A DNA stretch of 49,175 nucleotides from a virus, in the IMG/VR virus record IMGVR_UViG_3300037628_000192, positions 1-49,175 of that record; one strand, given 5' to 3'. The notes under the pieces were generated by a model, which was given only the letters and a program-made list of their open reading frames with translations, was not told the DNA's origin and did not search any database. Made by a program: the position numbers and the translations under genes. Shown here piece by piece: positions 8,576 through 17,112 of this stretch; the stretch's first letter is position 1; each line of letters begins with the position of its first letter.

Positions 8576-10312
8576 ATGGCTAACCAACAATATGATCCCT
8601 GGCCGAGAATACCTACATTACCTGATCTTGGTGGTGGTGGTTTTGATTTGTGGGAAGCATATAAAGAATCTATGGCTAATGAAGTTAAGGGTGAAATTGC
8701 TAAGAGAAAAACACTTGCAAGTATTTTTGTTGCTCAAAAGAAGGCAAAGGCAGATAGGGTTGAGAAATCTATAAAGAGTTTTAACGATCAGCTTCAAGCC
8801 GCAAAGACCCCTTCTAGTAAAGCGCTTGTTAGAGCAGGAGCCAGGTCTTTTGCAGATAGACATAAAAACAATCCTATGGTACAGGAACGAACATTGCTGG
8901 CAAGGTATGGTGTTTTAGACCCAAGGATTGATGCTGCTGAAGATTATGGAAGGAACTTTCCAGAGAAGAAAATGCCGGAGGGCTTAAAACCAGAAGACGA
9001 CCCGGTAGGGTATGGCAGCGTCCATTTTTATAATTCTGATAGAGCGAATAATATTGCTGCTATTAAAAGTGGGATATCTTTGTCAGAGGCTCAAAGAGAG
9101 GATGCGTACCTTACTGGTACAGAGACTAATAGTGAAGGGAAAGTTATATCCAAGTTTTTAACAAGGCTGAAAAACACAGACGGTTCTGAATCCTTTGTAA
9201 TGCGTTCAACTACTGACCATTATCTTGATGAAATGAAGAAAAATACTGGATATACTGGACCGGAAATCCTTGCCAACAATGGTGTTATGTCTAAAAAAGA
9301 ACAGATATTTGTAGGTGGAGAGTTTATACAACAAGAAACACAGATAGATTTATTTAACAACAAAGGTTGGCAGAAGAATAAACTCGGATACGGTGAGAAA
9401 GAAATTCGTACTCCTAATGTAGAAAAGCTAAACAAACAAGATAAACTAAAGTTTTCTTTTCTGACAGCAGTGGCATCAGGTAGAGAGTCTAGTGGTCCTA
9501 ATGACCACGGAGCAAACCTAAGAGATGCGATTGATGGTCTTCGGGAGTTAGAGTATGGAAATAGAATGATTGAACACACACTTATGCAAGCCGGGCTACC
9601 GGACAATGTTGCTATTTGGCTAGATGAAGGAAAGTTTGGGAGGTCTTTAGGCAGCCCAACATCATGGTGGAGGAAAAATGCTTATATTGCTGGAAAGGCC
9701 GAATTTCCTATGATAGTTCCAGGGAAGTGGATGAGTTTAAAACTAAAAGACTCTAAGCAAGGGGAAGGGGTTGATGTTATATGGGATATGTCTGACGATA
9801 CAATTAAAGACAACCGGGGCAAACCAATACAAGTAAACTATATTGATGAGAACGGTGAGTTCCAAACCTATGAAGCGAAAACATACAATGACACACAGAC
9901 TTTATTGAGTAATCTTACAAAGAAACAACTTGCAGATGGAAAGATTTCAATGCAACAAATTGCAGATGCTAAAAGTGGTAAAACTCTTCCGGGTCCAGCT
10001 CAGAAACCACAACCTGACCAACCAATAGAAAACGTAATAGCAGAGATAATGACAAGCGATGGCGATCCTGACAAAATGAACTTTTGGAAAAGAGCTGCTG
10101 CTGAAATGCAAATAACCAATGAAATGCTTTCTGGTTTCTTCTCGATGCGTGAACAGGGAGTTGACGCGTTGGCAAATTACCTAGATCAATATAGTGCTTG
10201 GGTCAAGAAAACTGAAGGGGGAAGGGGTATCCTTAGTGGAATATGGGGAAAATTCAGTAAGGAACGATTTAAAGCTGCTATGAGATTAAAAACTCAGGGA
10301 GAAACTGAATAA
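8576..10312 (+). CDS. probable internal virion protein, 578 aa
   Basis: The large soluble protein has no recognisable family motif. It has a charged helical N-terminus (residues 25-110), a mixed middle with Trp-containing patches, a Pro-rich linker near residue 480 (GPAQKPQPDQP) and a helical C-terminus. It overlaps the next start by one base (TAATG). Size, order and helical content resemble the mid-size ejection proteins of podoviruses. A ribosome binding site (GGAG) precedes ATG 8576. Confidence 0.6.
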   Translation: MANQQYDPWPRIPTLPDLGGGGFDLWEAYKESMANEVKGEIAKRKTLASIFVAQKKAKADRVEKSIKSFNDQLQAAKTPSSKALVRAGARSFADRHKNNPMVQERTLLARYGVLDPRIDAAEDYGRNFPEKKMPEGLKPEDDPVGYGSVHFYNSDRANNIAAIKSGISLSEAQREDAYLTGTETNSEGKVISKFLTRLKNTDGSESFVMRSTTDHYLDEMKKNTGYTGPEILANNGVMSKKEQIFVGGEFIQQETQIDLFNNKGWQKNKLGYGEKEIRTPNVEKLNKQDKLKFSFLTAVASGRESSGPNDHGANLRDAIDGLRELEYGNRMIEHTLMQAGLPDNVAIWLDEGKFGRSLGSPTSWWRKNAYIAGKAEFPMIVPGKWMSLKLKDSKQGEGVDVIWDMSDDTIKDNRGKPIQVNYIDENGEFQTYEAKTYNDTQTLLSNLTKKQLADGKISMQQIADAKSGKTLPGPAQKPQPDQPIENVIAEIMTSDGDPDKMNFWKRAAAEMQITNEMLSGFFSMREQGVDALANYLDQYSAWVKKTEGGRGILSGIWGKFSKERFKAAMRLKTQGETE

Positions 10313-13300
10313 TGGCACAGCTTAATTTCAATCTTGACACTACAGGGGGTGGTACTAAGGATAGTGTAAGTTTAGACTTTTCTTTCGATAAATCACCCTT
10401 TAAACCTGTTGAAAGAGAAAAGTTTGACCTCAAGGAAACTTTAACCGGAGTTGTTAAATTCGGCACAGAGCTTGCCCCATACGGTCGTTACCTTTGGAAA
10501 GAAGAGCGTGAGAAATACGGAAGGATGTCTTCTGGCGAGAAAATGATGGCACATGGTTGGGAAGGGTTAAGTTTTTTATTCTGGTGGAAGGGTCCGGCAA
10601 TCGCTAAGGGGGCCTTTAAACTTATAGGAAAAGGTGCTGGTAAGGTAACAGGTGGTCGTATAGGCAAAAAGGTCATACAACCCATTGAAGATTTAATTGA
10701 TATTAAGTCTAAAAGCTATGCCCAGCTTGCTTCTTCTAAACTTACAAGTAAGGGTTTTAAGCAGGATGAGATACCGGCTGTGATAGATGCTGCCCGGGGA
10801 AACAACTTCTCTCTTCTAGGTGCATACAGCGAACAAGCTGCAGCCGGAAAGAGTATGAGCAGGGGATGGCAGAAGAACATTCGAGTTGCCAGAACTCCTG
10901 GTGATATATCATATCAATTTGCTCCTGCTGATGATCTTCTTAAAGAACTAGTCCCCGAAACTCTTCGTCGTAAAGCCCATGAAGGATCAATTAGAAAACA
11001 GATTGGCTTGGTATTCAAAGAGGGTGAAAAGTACAATGCTAATGAAATCTTTGCCCGTCATGCCAAGAAATATACTGGTGGTGAGGGTATTGTTAAAATG
11101 AAGGATGCAACTGATGATTTAGTCTTTAATGTGCTTCGTGATATGCAGGACAGTCCTAGATTATTAATAAAACTAGCAACAACTGCCGGTCCTTTTGCAA
11201 GTATGCGGCCCATGCAATCTGTATGGGGCGATTTAGACCGGCTTTGGGGAACTATGGAAGGCGTGTATATACCCGCCTCCAGATCCGTAGAGGGTGGTGC
11301 AAATTTCAAAGTTCAATTCGCTAGTTTATTAAACCGTATGAAGGCTGAAAGGGGTTTTGGAAGTATTGTATCTAAAACAGATCGGGCCGGTCATCTGTAT
11401 GAGAAATTCAAGCCTGCCAAATTTTATACCAAGGAGTTCAAACAACAGACGAACGAGTTCATGCACAGTGTTAGGGACATGATGCAGACTATTGGTAACG
11501 AGCAGTTGGATGATGCCGGGAGGATAATGTCGTTAAGGGATAAAACCGCTATTGTTAATCAGAAAATACTTGATGCTAGGGACGCTGCCCCTAAGATGGT
11601 GGATTTAGCAGAAACCTTGTGGGACTTTAACAATAAACTGTTTGAAGTCGGATTGGTTCCCGAGATTGAAAGAGCGTTTCTAAAGGCTGGTATCAATAGT
11701 ATGGGCATGGGTGTGTTACGGCATAGTTTCAAGGAGATTCAAAACACCGGACGGTTAAGGAATATCTTCAATGTCTTGCGTAAGGAAACGGATGTCTTGG
11801 GCAGATCAACAATAGACGTTAAGAATCCTTTTAGGCGAAGTGAGGAGATTAAAGACCTGCTTGTTGATTTTCAGGATTTAATTAAGCATACTGTAACCAA
11901 TCCGGCCTTTCGTGACCCAAAGAACCCTGCAATGGCTGTTAATGCTATGTTCAATCAAACTGGTGATGATTTATTGAATAGCCTGGACAACCTTATGGGT
12001 GAGCTTACCATGAAAAAGGGTGGCGATAAGTACGGGTTCACCAATTATCTTGAGGGGTATTTTGCCAGGATTGGTAAAGGTGGCAGGATCATGCCACAAA
12101 GAGCGATTGACGATCTACCTATTGAGATGAAGGCAGCATTTACCAGGGAGACAACTCTTGATGTGGCCAAGCAACCCTTATTGGGGTTGGACGAAGCTAT
12201 GGCTAGTAGGATAAATGCTCAGGGCAATGAGATGTATTTATACCCAGCTATCAGGGAAATATCTGAAACTGCACAAAGATACCCTAAAGTTATTCGGAAG
12301 CATGTTGAACATTATCTAAAGCGTTTAGCCGGTTTGCCATCTGCTGCTGATGATGCTGCTGCGCGATGGTTAAATCATATGCCTGGAATAAAGGGTTGGG
12401 ATGGCCACAGGGTACGAGCATTAGGCGGAGTGATAAATGATTTCACATACATGGGCTTCTTAGGGTTGAAACCGTTCTCAGCTATGCGAAATACATTTCA
12501 ACCTTTTATAAATGTACCTGCAGAGCTTGGTGGTCTATGGAGCTTTAATAACTTATTCCGAGGGTATTACAAGGTACTGACCTCATCTGCTAGACGGTCA
12601 AAACTCAGAGGTATGGGACTTATTACGGAATATGCTCCTGAGATTATGCACACTACAGGGTTAAGAAACAAAGTCCGTGAAGGTGCAATGTGGATGTTTC
12701 GGTGGTCTGATGAGGGGAATAGATTAATTACTGGTAGCGCGGCATTGGATAAATGGGAGCGGGCTGTACTGAAAATGCCGGAGATTAGAGAAGGTAAAAA
12801 CATAGCGAAGTTCATGCAGAAGTCCGGGGCAAATTTGCGAAGGCCATGGATTGCTAAAGATATTGAGAAGGCATTAACTCGAAGACCACATGGGTCGAGA
12901 ATTATACCAGACATGATTGCCGCAGAAAGGTTATATGTTCGGGACGCCACAGCCGTTACACAGTATTTATACGGTAGTTTAGATGCTCCTCTTATTACTC
13001 AAATAGGGGGTATTTTTGGCCGTACTGGTGCGATCTTCCAATCTTGGTGGATGAATTACGGTGACATGATAATGCGTTGGTATACCGGGGGTCAAAAACC
13101 AAGCGTAAAGGTACAACGATCATTTAACTTTGCGGTATCAGCCGGGCTTTCGTGGATGGCAATGAACCAAATGTGGGGGGCTGCAACTGCAACACGAACT
13201 GTTGGTTTGGGGCCGTTCCCAAAAAGTATGGTTATTCCTCCAACTTGGGAGCCTGTGTTTAAAATGATGCAGGTTATTACAACTGCGGGAGAAACTGCTT

Positions 13301-13458
13301 TTACGCAAGACCCGGAGAAGTTGGGTAGAGACGCAATGGCACTATTAAAAACATCCTTTAACTTTATACCTGGCGGTGTGCAGGGAAGACAGCTTTGGGA
13401 AGGAGGCCAACGGGAAGGAATGAAGGGATTTTTAAAGGCTATCGGTAAGTTAAAATAG
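10312..13458 (+). CDS. probable large internal virion / DNA-ejection protein, 1048 aa
   Basis: This is the longest gene in the window. The N-terminus is a low-complexity leader with many Lys, followed by a Gly- and Lys-rich amphipathic stretch at about 85-130 (KGAFKLIGKGAGKVTGG). Long alpha-helical segments follow, with short hydrophobic patches near residues 900-980. Large helical proteins at this position in podoviruses are ejected with the DNA and form a channel. No lytic transglycosylase or polymerase motif is visible. The role is inferred from size and position. Confidence 0.6.
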   Translation: MAQLNFNLDTTGGGTKDSVSLDFSFDKSPFKPVEREKFDLKETLTGVVKFGTELAPYGRYLWKEEREKYGRMSSGEKMMAHGWEGLSFLFWWKGPAIAKGAFKLIGKGAGKVTGGRIGKKVIQPIEDLIDIKSKSYAQLASSKLTSKGFKQDEIPAVIDAARGNNFSLLGAYSEQAAAGKSMSRGWQKNIRVARTPGDISYQFAPADDLLKELVPETLRRKAHEGSIRKQIGLVFKEGEKYNANEIFARHAKKYTGGEGIVKMKDATDDLVFNVLRDMQDSPRLLIKLATTAGPFASMRPMQSVWGDLDRLWGTMEGVYIPASRSVEGGANFKVQFASLLNRMKAERGFGSIVSKTDRAGHLYEKFKPAKFYTKEFKQQTNEFMHSVRDMMQTIGNEQLDDAGRIMSLRDKTAIVNQKILDARDAAPKMVDLAETLWDFNNKLFEVGLVPEIERAFLKAGINSMGMGVLRHSFKEIQNTGRLRNIFNVLRKETDVLGRSTIDVKNPFRRSEEIKDLLVDFQDLIKHTVTNPAFRDPKNPAMAVNAMFNQTGDDLLNSLDNLMGELTMKKGGDKYGFTNYLEGYFARIGKGGRIMPQRAIDDLPIEMKAAFTRETTLDVAKQPLLGLDEAMASRINAQGNEMYLYPAIREISETAQRYPKVIRKHVEHYLKRLAGLPSAADDAAARWLNHMPGIKGWDGHRVRALGGVINDFTYMGFLGLKPFSAMRNTFQPFINVPAELGGLWSFNNLFRGYYKVLTSSARRSKLRGMGLITEYAPEIMHTTGLRNKVREGAMWMFRWSDEGNRLITGSAALDKWERAVLKMPEIREGKNIAKFMQKSGANLRRPWIAKDIEKALTRRPHGSRIIPDMIAAERLYVRDATAVTQYLYGSLDAPLITQIGGIFGRTGAIFQSWWMNYGDMIMRWYTGGQKPSVKVQRSFNFAVSAGLSWMAMNQMWGAATATRTVGLGPFPKSMVIPPTWEPVFKMMQVITTAGETAFTQDPEKLGRDAMALLKTSFNFIPGGVQGRQLWEGGQREGMKGFLKAIGKLK

Positions 13459-13463
13459 GTTGT

Positions 13464-13805
13464 ATGGATAGGCGAGTACGATATCAAATTCGGCATAGAG
13501 AAAAAGGCTTGTGTATTACATGCCCAAGGGAGGCTGTATCTGGGCATGTATATTGCAGGGTTTGTCGGTTGCAGAGGATGGAATATGACCATCGGAATCG
13601 AAGACTTGAATATAAGAAAATACAAAAGGCTAAAGATAGAAAGCGTTGGGCAAGGGAGGGATTATGTATGTGTTGCGGGAAGAAGAAACACCCAGAAGTT
13701 GATAAAGAATATATAACCTGTTTCTCCTGCCGGGCGCATATTCACCCACAATGTATAAAGGGGGACCATGGATACATTGACTTGGAAAACTCCGCAGGAC
13801 TTTAA
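13464..13805 (+). CDS. small protein with two zinc-ribbon modules
   Basis: The 113-aa protein has a first module GLCITCPREAVSGHVYCRVC (residues about 16-35) and a second with GLCMCCGKKKHPE and CFSC. The GLCxxC...CxxC pattern also occurs in the gene at 25171, so the two are probably distant paralogs. Basic stretches between the modules suggest nucleic-acid contact. The end overlaps the next gene by 38 bases. The start has a weak ribosome binding site. Confidence 0.65.
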   Translation: MDRRVRYQIRHREKGLCITCPREAVSGHVYCRVCRLQRMEYDHRNRRLEYKKIQKAKDRKRWAREGLCMCCGKKKHPEVDKEYITCFSCRAHIHPQCIKGDHGYIDLENSAGL

Positions 13806-14649
13806 CTTGTTTTTGTTCGGTGACGACCATGAGGGTACGAGGTTAAGGTATAATGAGGGTTGGGAGCAACTAGTTGATATGATGTTGTCAAGTTATGGAG
13901 GGTTGCCGGAATCCAGGAATTACGGTATAGATCATGGAGATGTGGCAGAATGTATTTTAATTGATGATAAGAGGTATAGTGAGTTTGATGTTAAGGGGAC
14001 GTTCTTACAGCAAGTCCAAATGGCGATTCGGCATAGAGTTCCGATACGGCATAAGCTGATTACTATACTAGAAGGAAACCATACATGGACGTTAAGAAGG
14101 CTGGGGAATATTGTAGAGTATATTTGTAAGGAATTGACAAAAGAATGTGGGGGTAAGCATAAAATTACCTATGGCCCTTGGCAGATGATTATTGATTATA
14201 TTGGTAAGAAGAGTCAATATCTTTTCAGTCACTTTGTAACTCATGGTTATAAAGCCGTGAATAGCATAATTGATGACCCGATTGATAGAAAAAACGCTAT
14301 GCTGAGATCCTTGCGCCGACAGTTACAAAGGCAAGCGGGGAATACCATATTAATGAGCATGGGTCATTGTCATAAGTTGTTGCAATATATTCCCACTCGA
14401 AAGCTAGGAATTGTATCTGGTGAGGGATCTTACCGGGAAAAATATGACCAGCCTGAAGAACATCATCAGGACGAGTTTGTACCAGAGGATAGACGATATT
14501 ATTTAGCATGTGGGAGTTTCCTGAAAACACTAGGGGACGGGTATTTCGGGTATGCTGAGAAGGCAGGATTTGGACCTAACGAACTCGGTTTCCAAATTGT
14601 GCGGGTAAGAAATGGTATTATAGATGGGATCGATGAAGTTCTAATTTAA
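13768..14649 (+). CDS. calcineurin-like metallophosphoesterase
   Basis: The 293-aa protein shows the full metallophosphoesterase motif series: GDDHEG (Asp20, His21), HGDVAE (Asp58), EGNHTW (Asn104, His105), SHFVTH (His155, His159) and MGHCHK (His200, His202). These residues normally hold two divalent metals and hydrolyse phosphodiesters or phosphomonoesters. The substrate cannot be read from sequence; DNA, a nucleotide signal or a virion component are all possible. It is the last gene of the rightward structural operon, followed at once by two terminators. AGGGGG precedes ATG 13768. Confidence 0.8.
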   Translation: MDTLTWKTPQDFNLFLFGDDHEGTRLRYNEGWEQLVDMMLSSYGGLPESRNYGIDHGDVAECILIDDKRYSEFDVKGTFLQQVQMAIRHRVPIRHKLITILEGNHTWTLRRLGNIVEYICKELTKECGGKHKITYGPWQMIIDYIGKKSQYLFSHFVTHGYKAVNSIIDDPIDRKNAMLRSLRRQLQRQAGNTILMSMGHCHKLLQYIPTRKLGIVSGEGSYREKYDQPEEHHQDEFVPEDRRYYLACGSFLKTLGDGYFGYAEKAGFGPNELGFQIVRVRNGIIDGIDEVLI

Positions 14650-14657
14650 CCCTTCGC

Positions 14658-14680
14658 GGAGGGGAGTTTCCTCCTTTTTT
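14658..14680 (+). terminator. rho-independent terminator
   Basis: GGAGG and CCTCC can pair around a short loop and are followed directly by TTTTTT. It begins nine bases after the metallophosphoesterase stop and ends the structural operon. Confidence 0.75.
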
Positions 14681-14682
14681 AT

Positions 14683-14730
14683 AACGGGCTGCGGTTATAA
14701 CATTGTGTTATGACTTGTGGCCCGTTTTTT
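14683..14730 (+). terminator. second tandem terminator
   Basis: An outer stem AACGGGC/GCCCGTT encloses an inner perfect stem ATAACA-TTG-TGTTAT, and the outer stem runs into a T-tract. It follows the first terminator by two bases, so readthrough into the early region should be low. Confidence 0.75.
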
Positions 14731-14944
14731 GTTAAATATGAGGCACAAAGTTATTAAGGGATCATAAGTGAGCCACAAACTTTCTTGATGGCCCGTTTTT
14801 ATGTATACCCAAGTATGCCCTAATCCTAGATCGTCTTCTCAGCGGCCTCTAAGGAAGCCTTGGCTGTCAGCCCTTGCTATTATTGAAGCTAACCCAGTTC
14901 ATCTTTTTCCTGCTTGGAAATAGTTCACGGATTGTGATTTTCTT
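14731..14944. other. non-coding stretch between terminators and early promoters
   Basis: No convincing gene is seen. A second copy of a GGCCCGTTTTT-type sequence occurs at 14789-14800, echoing the end of the terminator at 14718, with only a four-base stem (GCCA/TGGC). A GGCCTCTAAGGAAGCC segment near 14842 could form a weak hairpin. An open reading frame entering from 14874 has no ribosome binding site and overlaps the promoter. Confidence 0.5.
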
Positions 14945-14973
14945 GTTGACATTGAGTGGACTGTATGATAAAG
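14945..14973 (+). promoter_or_regulatory. early promoter P1 (sigma70-like)
   Basis: TTGACA at 14945-14950 is followed after 17 bases by TAAAGA at 14968-14973. The block CTTGTTGACATT, ten variable bases, TATGATAAAGACA is repeated at 15179-15212. The predicted transcript start is near 14980, two bases before the ATG of the next small gene. Confidence 0.6.
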
Positions 14974-14981
14974 ACAATGCT

Positions 14982-15173
14982 ATGGATAAAGATGAACTAG
15001 AAAAATGCCCTTACAATTACGAGGTGCATATAAGGGAGCTTGAAAAAGCAACAAGTGAGGCTGAAAAAAGTTATCATCAATCTAGGATTGACAGATGCCT
15101 TGATTGGAAATGGCGCAAAGATCAGAAAAAAATAAAAACTTGTATTAAGGGGGCCTTTCTTCACTATTTGTAA
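14982..15173 (+). CDS. small charged early protein, possibly leaderless
   Basis: ATG 14982 gives 63 residues starting MDKDELEKCPYNYEVH, a charged helical protein with a basic C-terminal part. There is no Shine-Dalgarno sequence, and the ATG lies about where transcription from the upstream promoter should start. Leaderless translation is therefore possible. A longer frame from 14874 would run through the promoter and begins with a hydrophobic segment; I consider it less likely. No family is recognised. Confidence 0.5.
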   Translation: MDKDELEKCPYNYEVHIRELEKATSEAEKSYHQSRIDRCLDWKWRKDQKKIKTCIKGAFLHYL

Positions 15174-15181
15174 TTTACTTG

Positions 15182-15210
15182 TTGACATTCGTTTTAAAAT
15201 ATGATAAAGA
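15182..15210 (+). promoter_or_regulatory. early promoter P2, near-copy of P1
   Basis: TTGACA at 15182-15187 and TAAAGA at 15205-15210 are spaced 17 bases apart. Flanking bases match P1 (CTTGTTGACATT and TATGATAAAGACA). The predicted start, about 15217-15222, coincides with the 5' strand of the closing helix of the structured RNA. Confidence 0.6.
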
Positions 15211-15220
15211 CAGTTTACAG

Positions 15221-15380
15221 ATGAGCGAGTCGGGAGACAAAGACGGTTGCCTGCCGACCCTACGTGCAAGGGAATATAGCACCCATCGAACCCCTAGGCA
15301 AGGTCAGGGCAAATGGCGCGACAAGATGGGGGAAAATACTGTACAGACTTCCTTGAACCCATAGCGCGGACTCGCTCACC
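15221..15380 (+). ncRNA. candidate structured RNA (small RNA or leader of the Cro-like gene)
   Basis: A closing helix pairs TGAGCGAGTC (15222-15231) with GACTCGCTCA (15369-15378), ten perfect pairs across about 140 bases. Inside, TTGCCT (15247) can pair with AGGCAA (15296), and CCCATC (15282) with GATGGG (15325). These two helices cross, so a pseudoknot is possible. Further short hairpins are GTGC/GCAC and GGAA/TTCC. The region is richer in G+C than its surroundings and starts at the predicted +1 of P2. The closing helix ends about 11 bases before the AAAGGAGGG site of the next gene. An overlapping frame (47 aa from 15221) has no ribosome binding site. I do not recognise a known RNA family. 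Confidence 0.55.
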
Positions 15381-15403
15381 TTCAACTTTAAAGGAGGGAA
15401 CAC

Positions 15404-15622
15404 ATGAAAGAAATTATCAACCAAGCCTGGCTTGCTCGAAAAGTCGGGTATTCTCAATCAATGATGTCCATGATATTAAAAGGGCATCGTTCGCCAAAGT
15501 ATTCCCAAGCAAAGAAAATAGCTAAAATTATCGGTTGTGATGTTGATGTTGTAATGGATGCGAAGATTAACCCGTATAAATTAAGGGGAGCTTTCTTTTG
15601 GTTCCAGAGTTGGAAACATTAA
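15404..15622 (+). CDS. small Cro/XRE-type helix-turn-helix regulator
   Basis: The 72-aa protein has a helix-turn-helix of XRE type at residues about 8-45: QAWLARKVGYSQSMMSMILK, then GHRSP and a third helix YSQAKKIAKIIG. Family members bind operator DNA as dimers. AAAGGAGGG lies upstream of ATG 15404. It is the first protein gene after the structured RNA and opens the replication operon, so it probably controls early transcription, perhaps at P1 and P2. No opposing CI-like gene exists, so a lysogeny switch is not supported. Confidence 0.75.
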   Translation: MKEIINQAWLARKVGYSQSMMSMILKGHRSPKYSQAKKIAKIIGCDVDVVMDAKINPYKLRGAFFWFQSWKH

Positions 15623-15648
15623 GATCTAGACAAAAAGGAGGGGGGAGC

Positions 15649-16653
15649 ATGTCAGAAATAACATGCGAGGGGTATTTCAAGTCAGATTCCGACTTACCAT
15701 GCACACATTATCTCAAGGGGCATTTCGAAGAAGCCGGGTTTTGTAAACGCAAAGAGTCCTTCAGGTGCATCGAGGCCATAAAACACTATCTACCAAACTT
15801 CACTCAAAGTGCCTTTAAAACATTCAGCCAGTGTAATTACAAATACCTGCTATCTTACATTTACGGGTTCAGGCCACATGACCACACACTCCCGGATGCT
15901 ATAAAGGCCGGTACGGTGTGGGATGCGTTTAAAGATGCTTTCTACACCAACTCTGATTTTGACATCACGCCTTATATTAAACGCTATCAAATTAAACCCC
16001 AACTCCAGGCTAAGGTCGAAGCGTTGACAGAATGTTATATATCATTGGAAGTTGATGCCAAACAAAATTTCATCTCAGCACCCGAAACCCAAAAACACAT
16101 TGCCTGGGACTGTGGTGATATTTGCGTTACCGGATACCTTGACGCTGCGTTTGACGATCATATTGCAGACGATAAATGCTCCAGTTCTCCAGACTTTCAC
16201 ATTAAGTTAGAAAATATCCATATGCAAATGGGTACATACCTTTATTATAACGAGAACTGGAAATATGTGGACATGAAGGTCGTTCGTTTACCGGGGTTAA
16301 AGACCGGGAAGGGTGTAAACTCTGACGAATCATTTGAATCATACAGGAACCGGCTAATTGGAGATATTCTTAAACGACCATCATATTACTTTATCGGATT
16401 TAATGCAAAGACACGTACATATGGCAAAAGATTCTATCGTGGTGAGTTTGATTTTGACTTTATTGAGCAAACATACATAAACGTCCAAAAGGTTATGGTT
16501 CATATGATTGAGGATAATAGCTGGTATCGGAATGAACTAGCCTGTCACGTACCGACACCGTGTTGGTTTCTGCCATATAAAAAGTCCGGGGTGTTATCTG
16601 AAGAACTGTATCAACGAATGGATGTTGAAGAAGCTGTTAAGGGGATGAGATGA
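15649..16653 (+). CDS. PD-(D/E)XK nuclease, RecB/Cas4-like
   Basis: ATG 15649 is preceded by AAGGAGGGG and gives 334 residues. The nuclease core is visible: GYLDAAFDD with Asp165, ADDKC with Asp174/Asp175 and Lys176, and the QMGTY motif (Gln193, Tyr197) typical of RecB-like nucleases. Four Cys near the N-terminus (6, 18, 32, 40) and C61 could hold a metal or iron-sulphur cluster, but not with the Cas4 spacing. Family members degrade or trim DNA ends in recombination. It sits with the Sak4-like ATPase, SSB-like protein and ERCC4 nuclease. The stop overlaps the next start (ATGA). Confidence 0.8.
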   Translation: MSEITCEGYFKSDSDLPCTHYLKGHFEEAGFCKRKESFRCIEAIKHYLPNFTQSAFKTFSQCNYKYLLSYIYGFRPHDHTLPDAIKAGTVWDAFKDAFYTNSDFDITPYIKRYQIKPQLQAKVEALTECYISLEVDAKQNFISAPETQKHIAWDCGDICVTGYLDAAFDDHIADDKCSSSPDFHIKLENIHMQMGTYLYYNENWKYVDMKVVRLPGLKTGKGVNSDESFESYRNRLIGDILKRPSYYFIGFNAKTRTYGKRFYRGEFDFDFIEQTYINVQKVMVHMIEDNSWYRNELACHVPTPCWFLPYKKSGVLSEELYQRMDVEEAVKGMR

Positions 16654-16895
16654 ATAAGAAGATAGAAAATGCTAAAATGACACCTGAAGAAGAGAAGTTC
16701 ACAGAAAGATTATGTTTCTTTTGTGATTATCATTTGAAGGAGGCAAGGAAAGATAAAGATTTTAAAGAACTGTTTAAGGTAATAAAAAAGGAACAACTCT
16801 TTTCTTTCTTCCTAAATGGTTTTCTTTCAGGTTATACTACAGCAAGAAGGTATAATATAGAAAAGGAAACAGGATTTAAATCAAGGATAAAATGA
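16650..16895 (+). CDS. small helical protein
   Basis: The 81-aa protein is Lys- and Glu-rich with CFFC near residue 22 and a hydrophobic FFLNGFLSGY segment. It overlaps the nuclease stop by four bases, indicating translational coupling. No family is recognised; it could be a nuclease partner. Confidence 0.6.
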   Translation: MNKKIENAKMTPEEEKFTERLCFFCDYHLKEARKDKDFKELFKVIKKEQLFSFFLNGFLSGYTTARRYNIEKETGFKSRIK

Positions 16896-16923
16896 AAAGA
16901 AAAAGATAAAAAGGAGGATAACC

Positions 16924-17112
16924 ATGACCCGAGAAGAACATAAGCAATGGCATGAGGAACATTACGCTTGCTTACAAGCTCTTACTAAAGATTTTGTTTA
17001 TCATAATAAAGAGTTAGTAGACCAAGAAGCTAATGCTGAAGATCTCTTTAATTGGGCATACAAACAAACCATAAATCCAACAGAAACCAGAGAGGAGGCG
17101 CTAGATGAATGA
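16924..17112 (+). CDS. small hypothetical protein
   Basis: The 62-aa acidic helical protein has AAAAAGGAGG seven bases before ATG 16924 and overlaps the next gene by eight bases. No motif is recognised. Confidence 0.6.
   Translation: MTREEHKQWHEEHYACLQALTKDFVYHNKELVDQEANAEDLFNWAYKQTINPTETREEALDE

Noticed and set aside
13092-13625. Long reverse-strand open frame of 177 codons
   Set aside because: It lies opposite the end of the large ejection gene and the following zinc-ribbon gene, lacks a ribosome binding site and has no domain; it is a shadow of the forward genes.
14874-14981. Longer hydrophobic start for the 14982 gene
   Set aside because: It would place the start upstream of the promoter that should drive the gene and has no ribosome binding site.
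15404-15622. Lysogeny switch around the helix-turn-helix gene
   Set aside because: There is a single small XRE protein, no opposing repressor and no integrase anywhere; a temperate life is not supported.
15649-16653. Cas4 adaptation protein
   Set aside because: The nuclease core fits, but the C-terminal three-Cys cluster of Cas4 is absent and no other cas gene or array exists.
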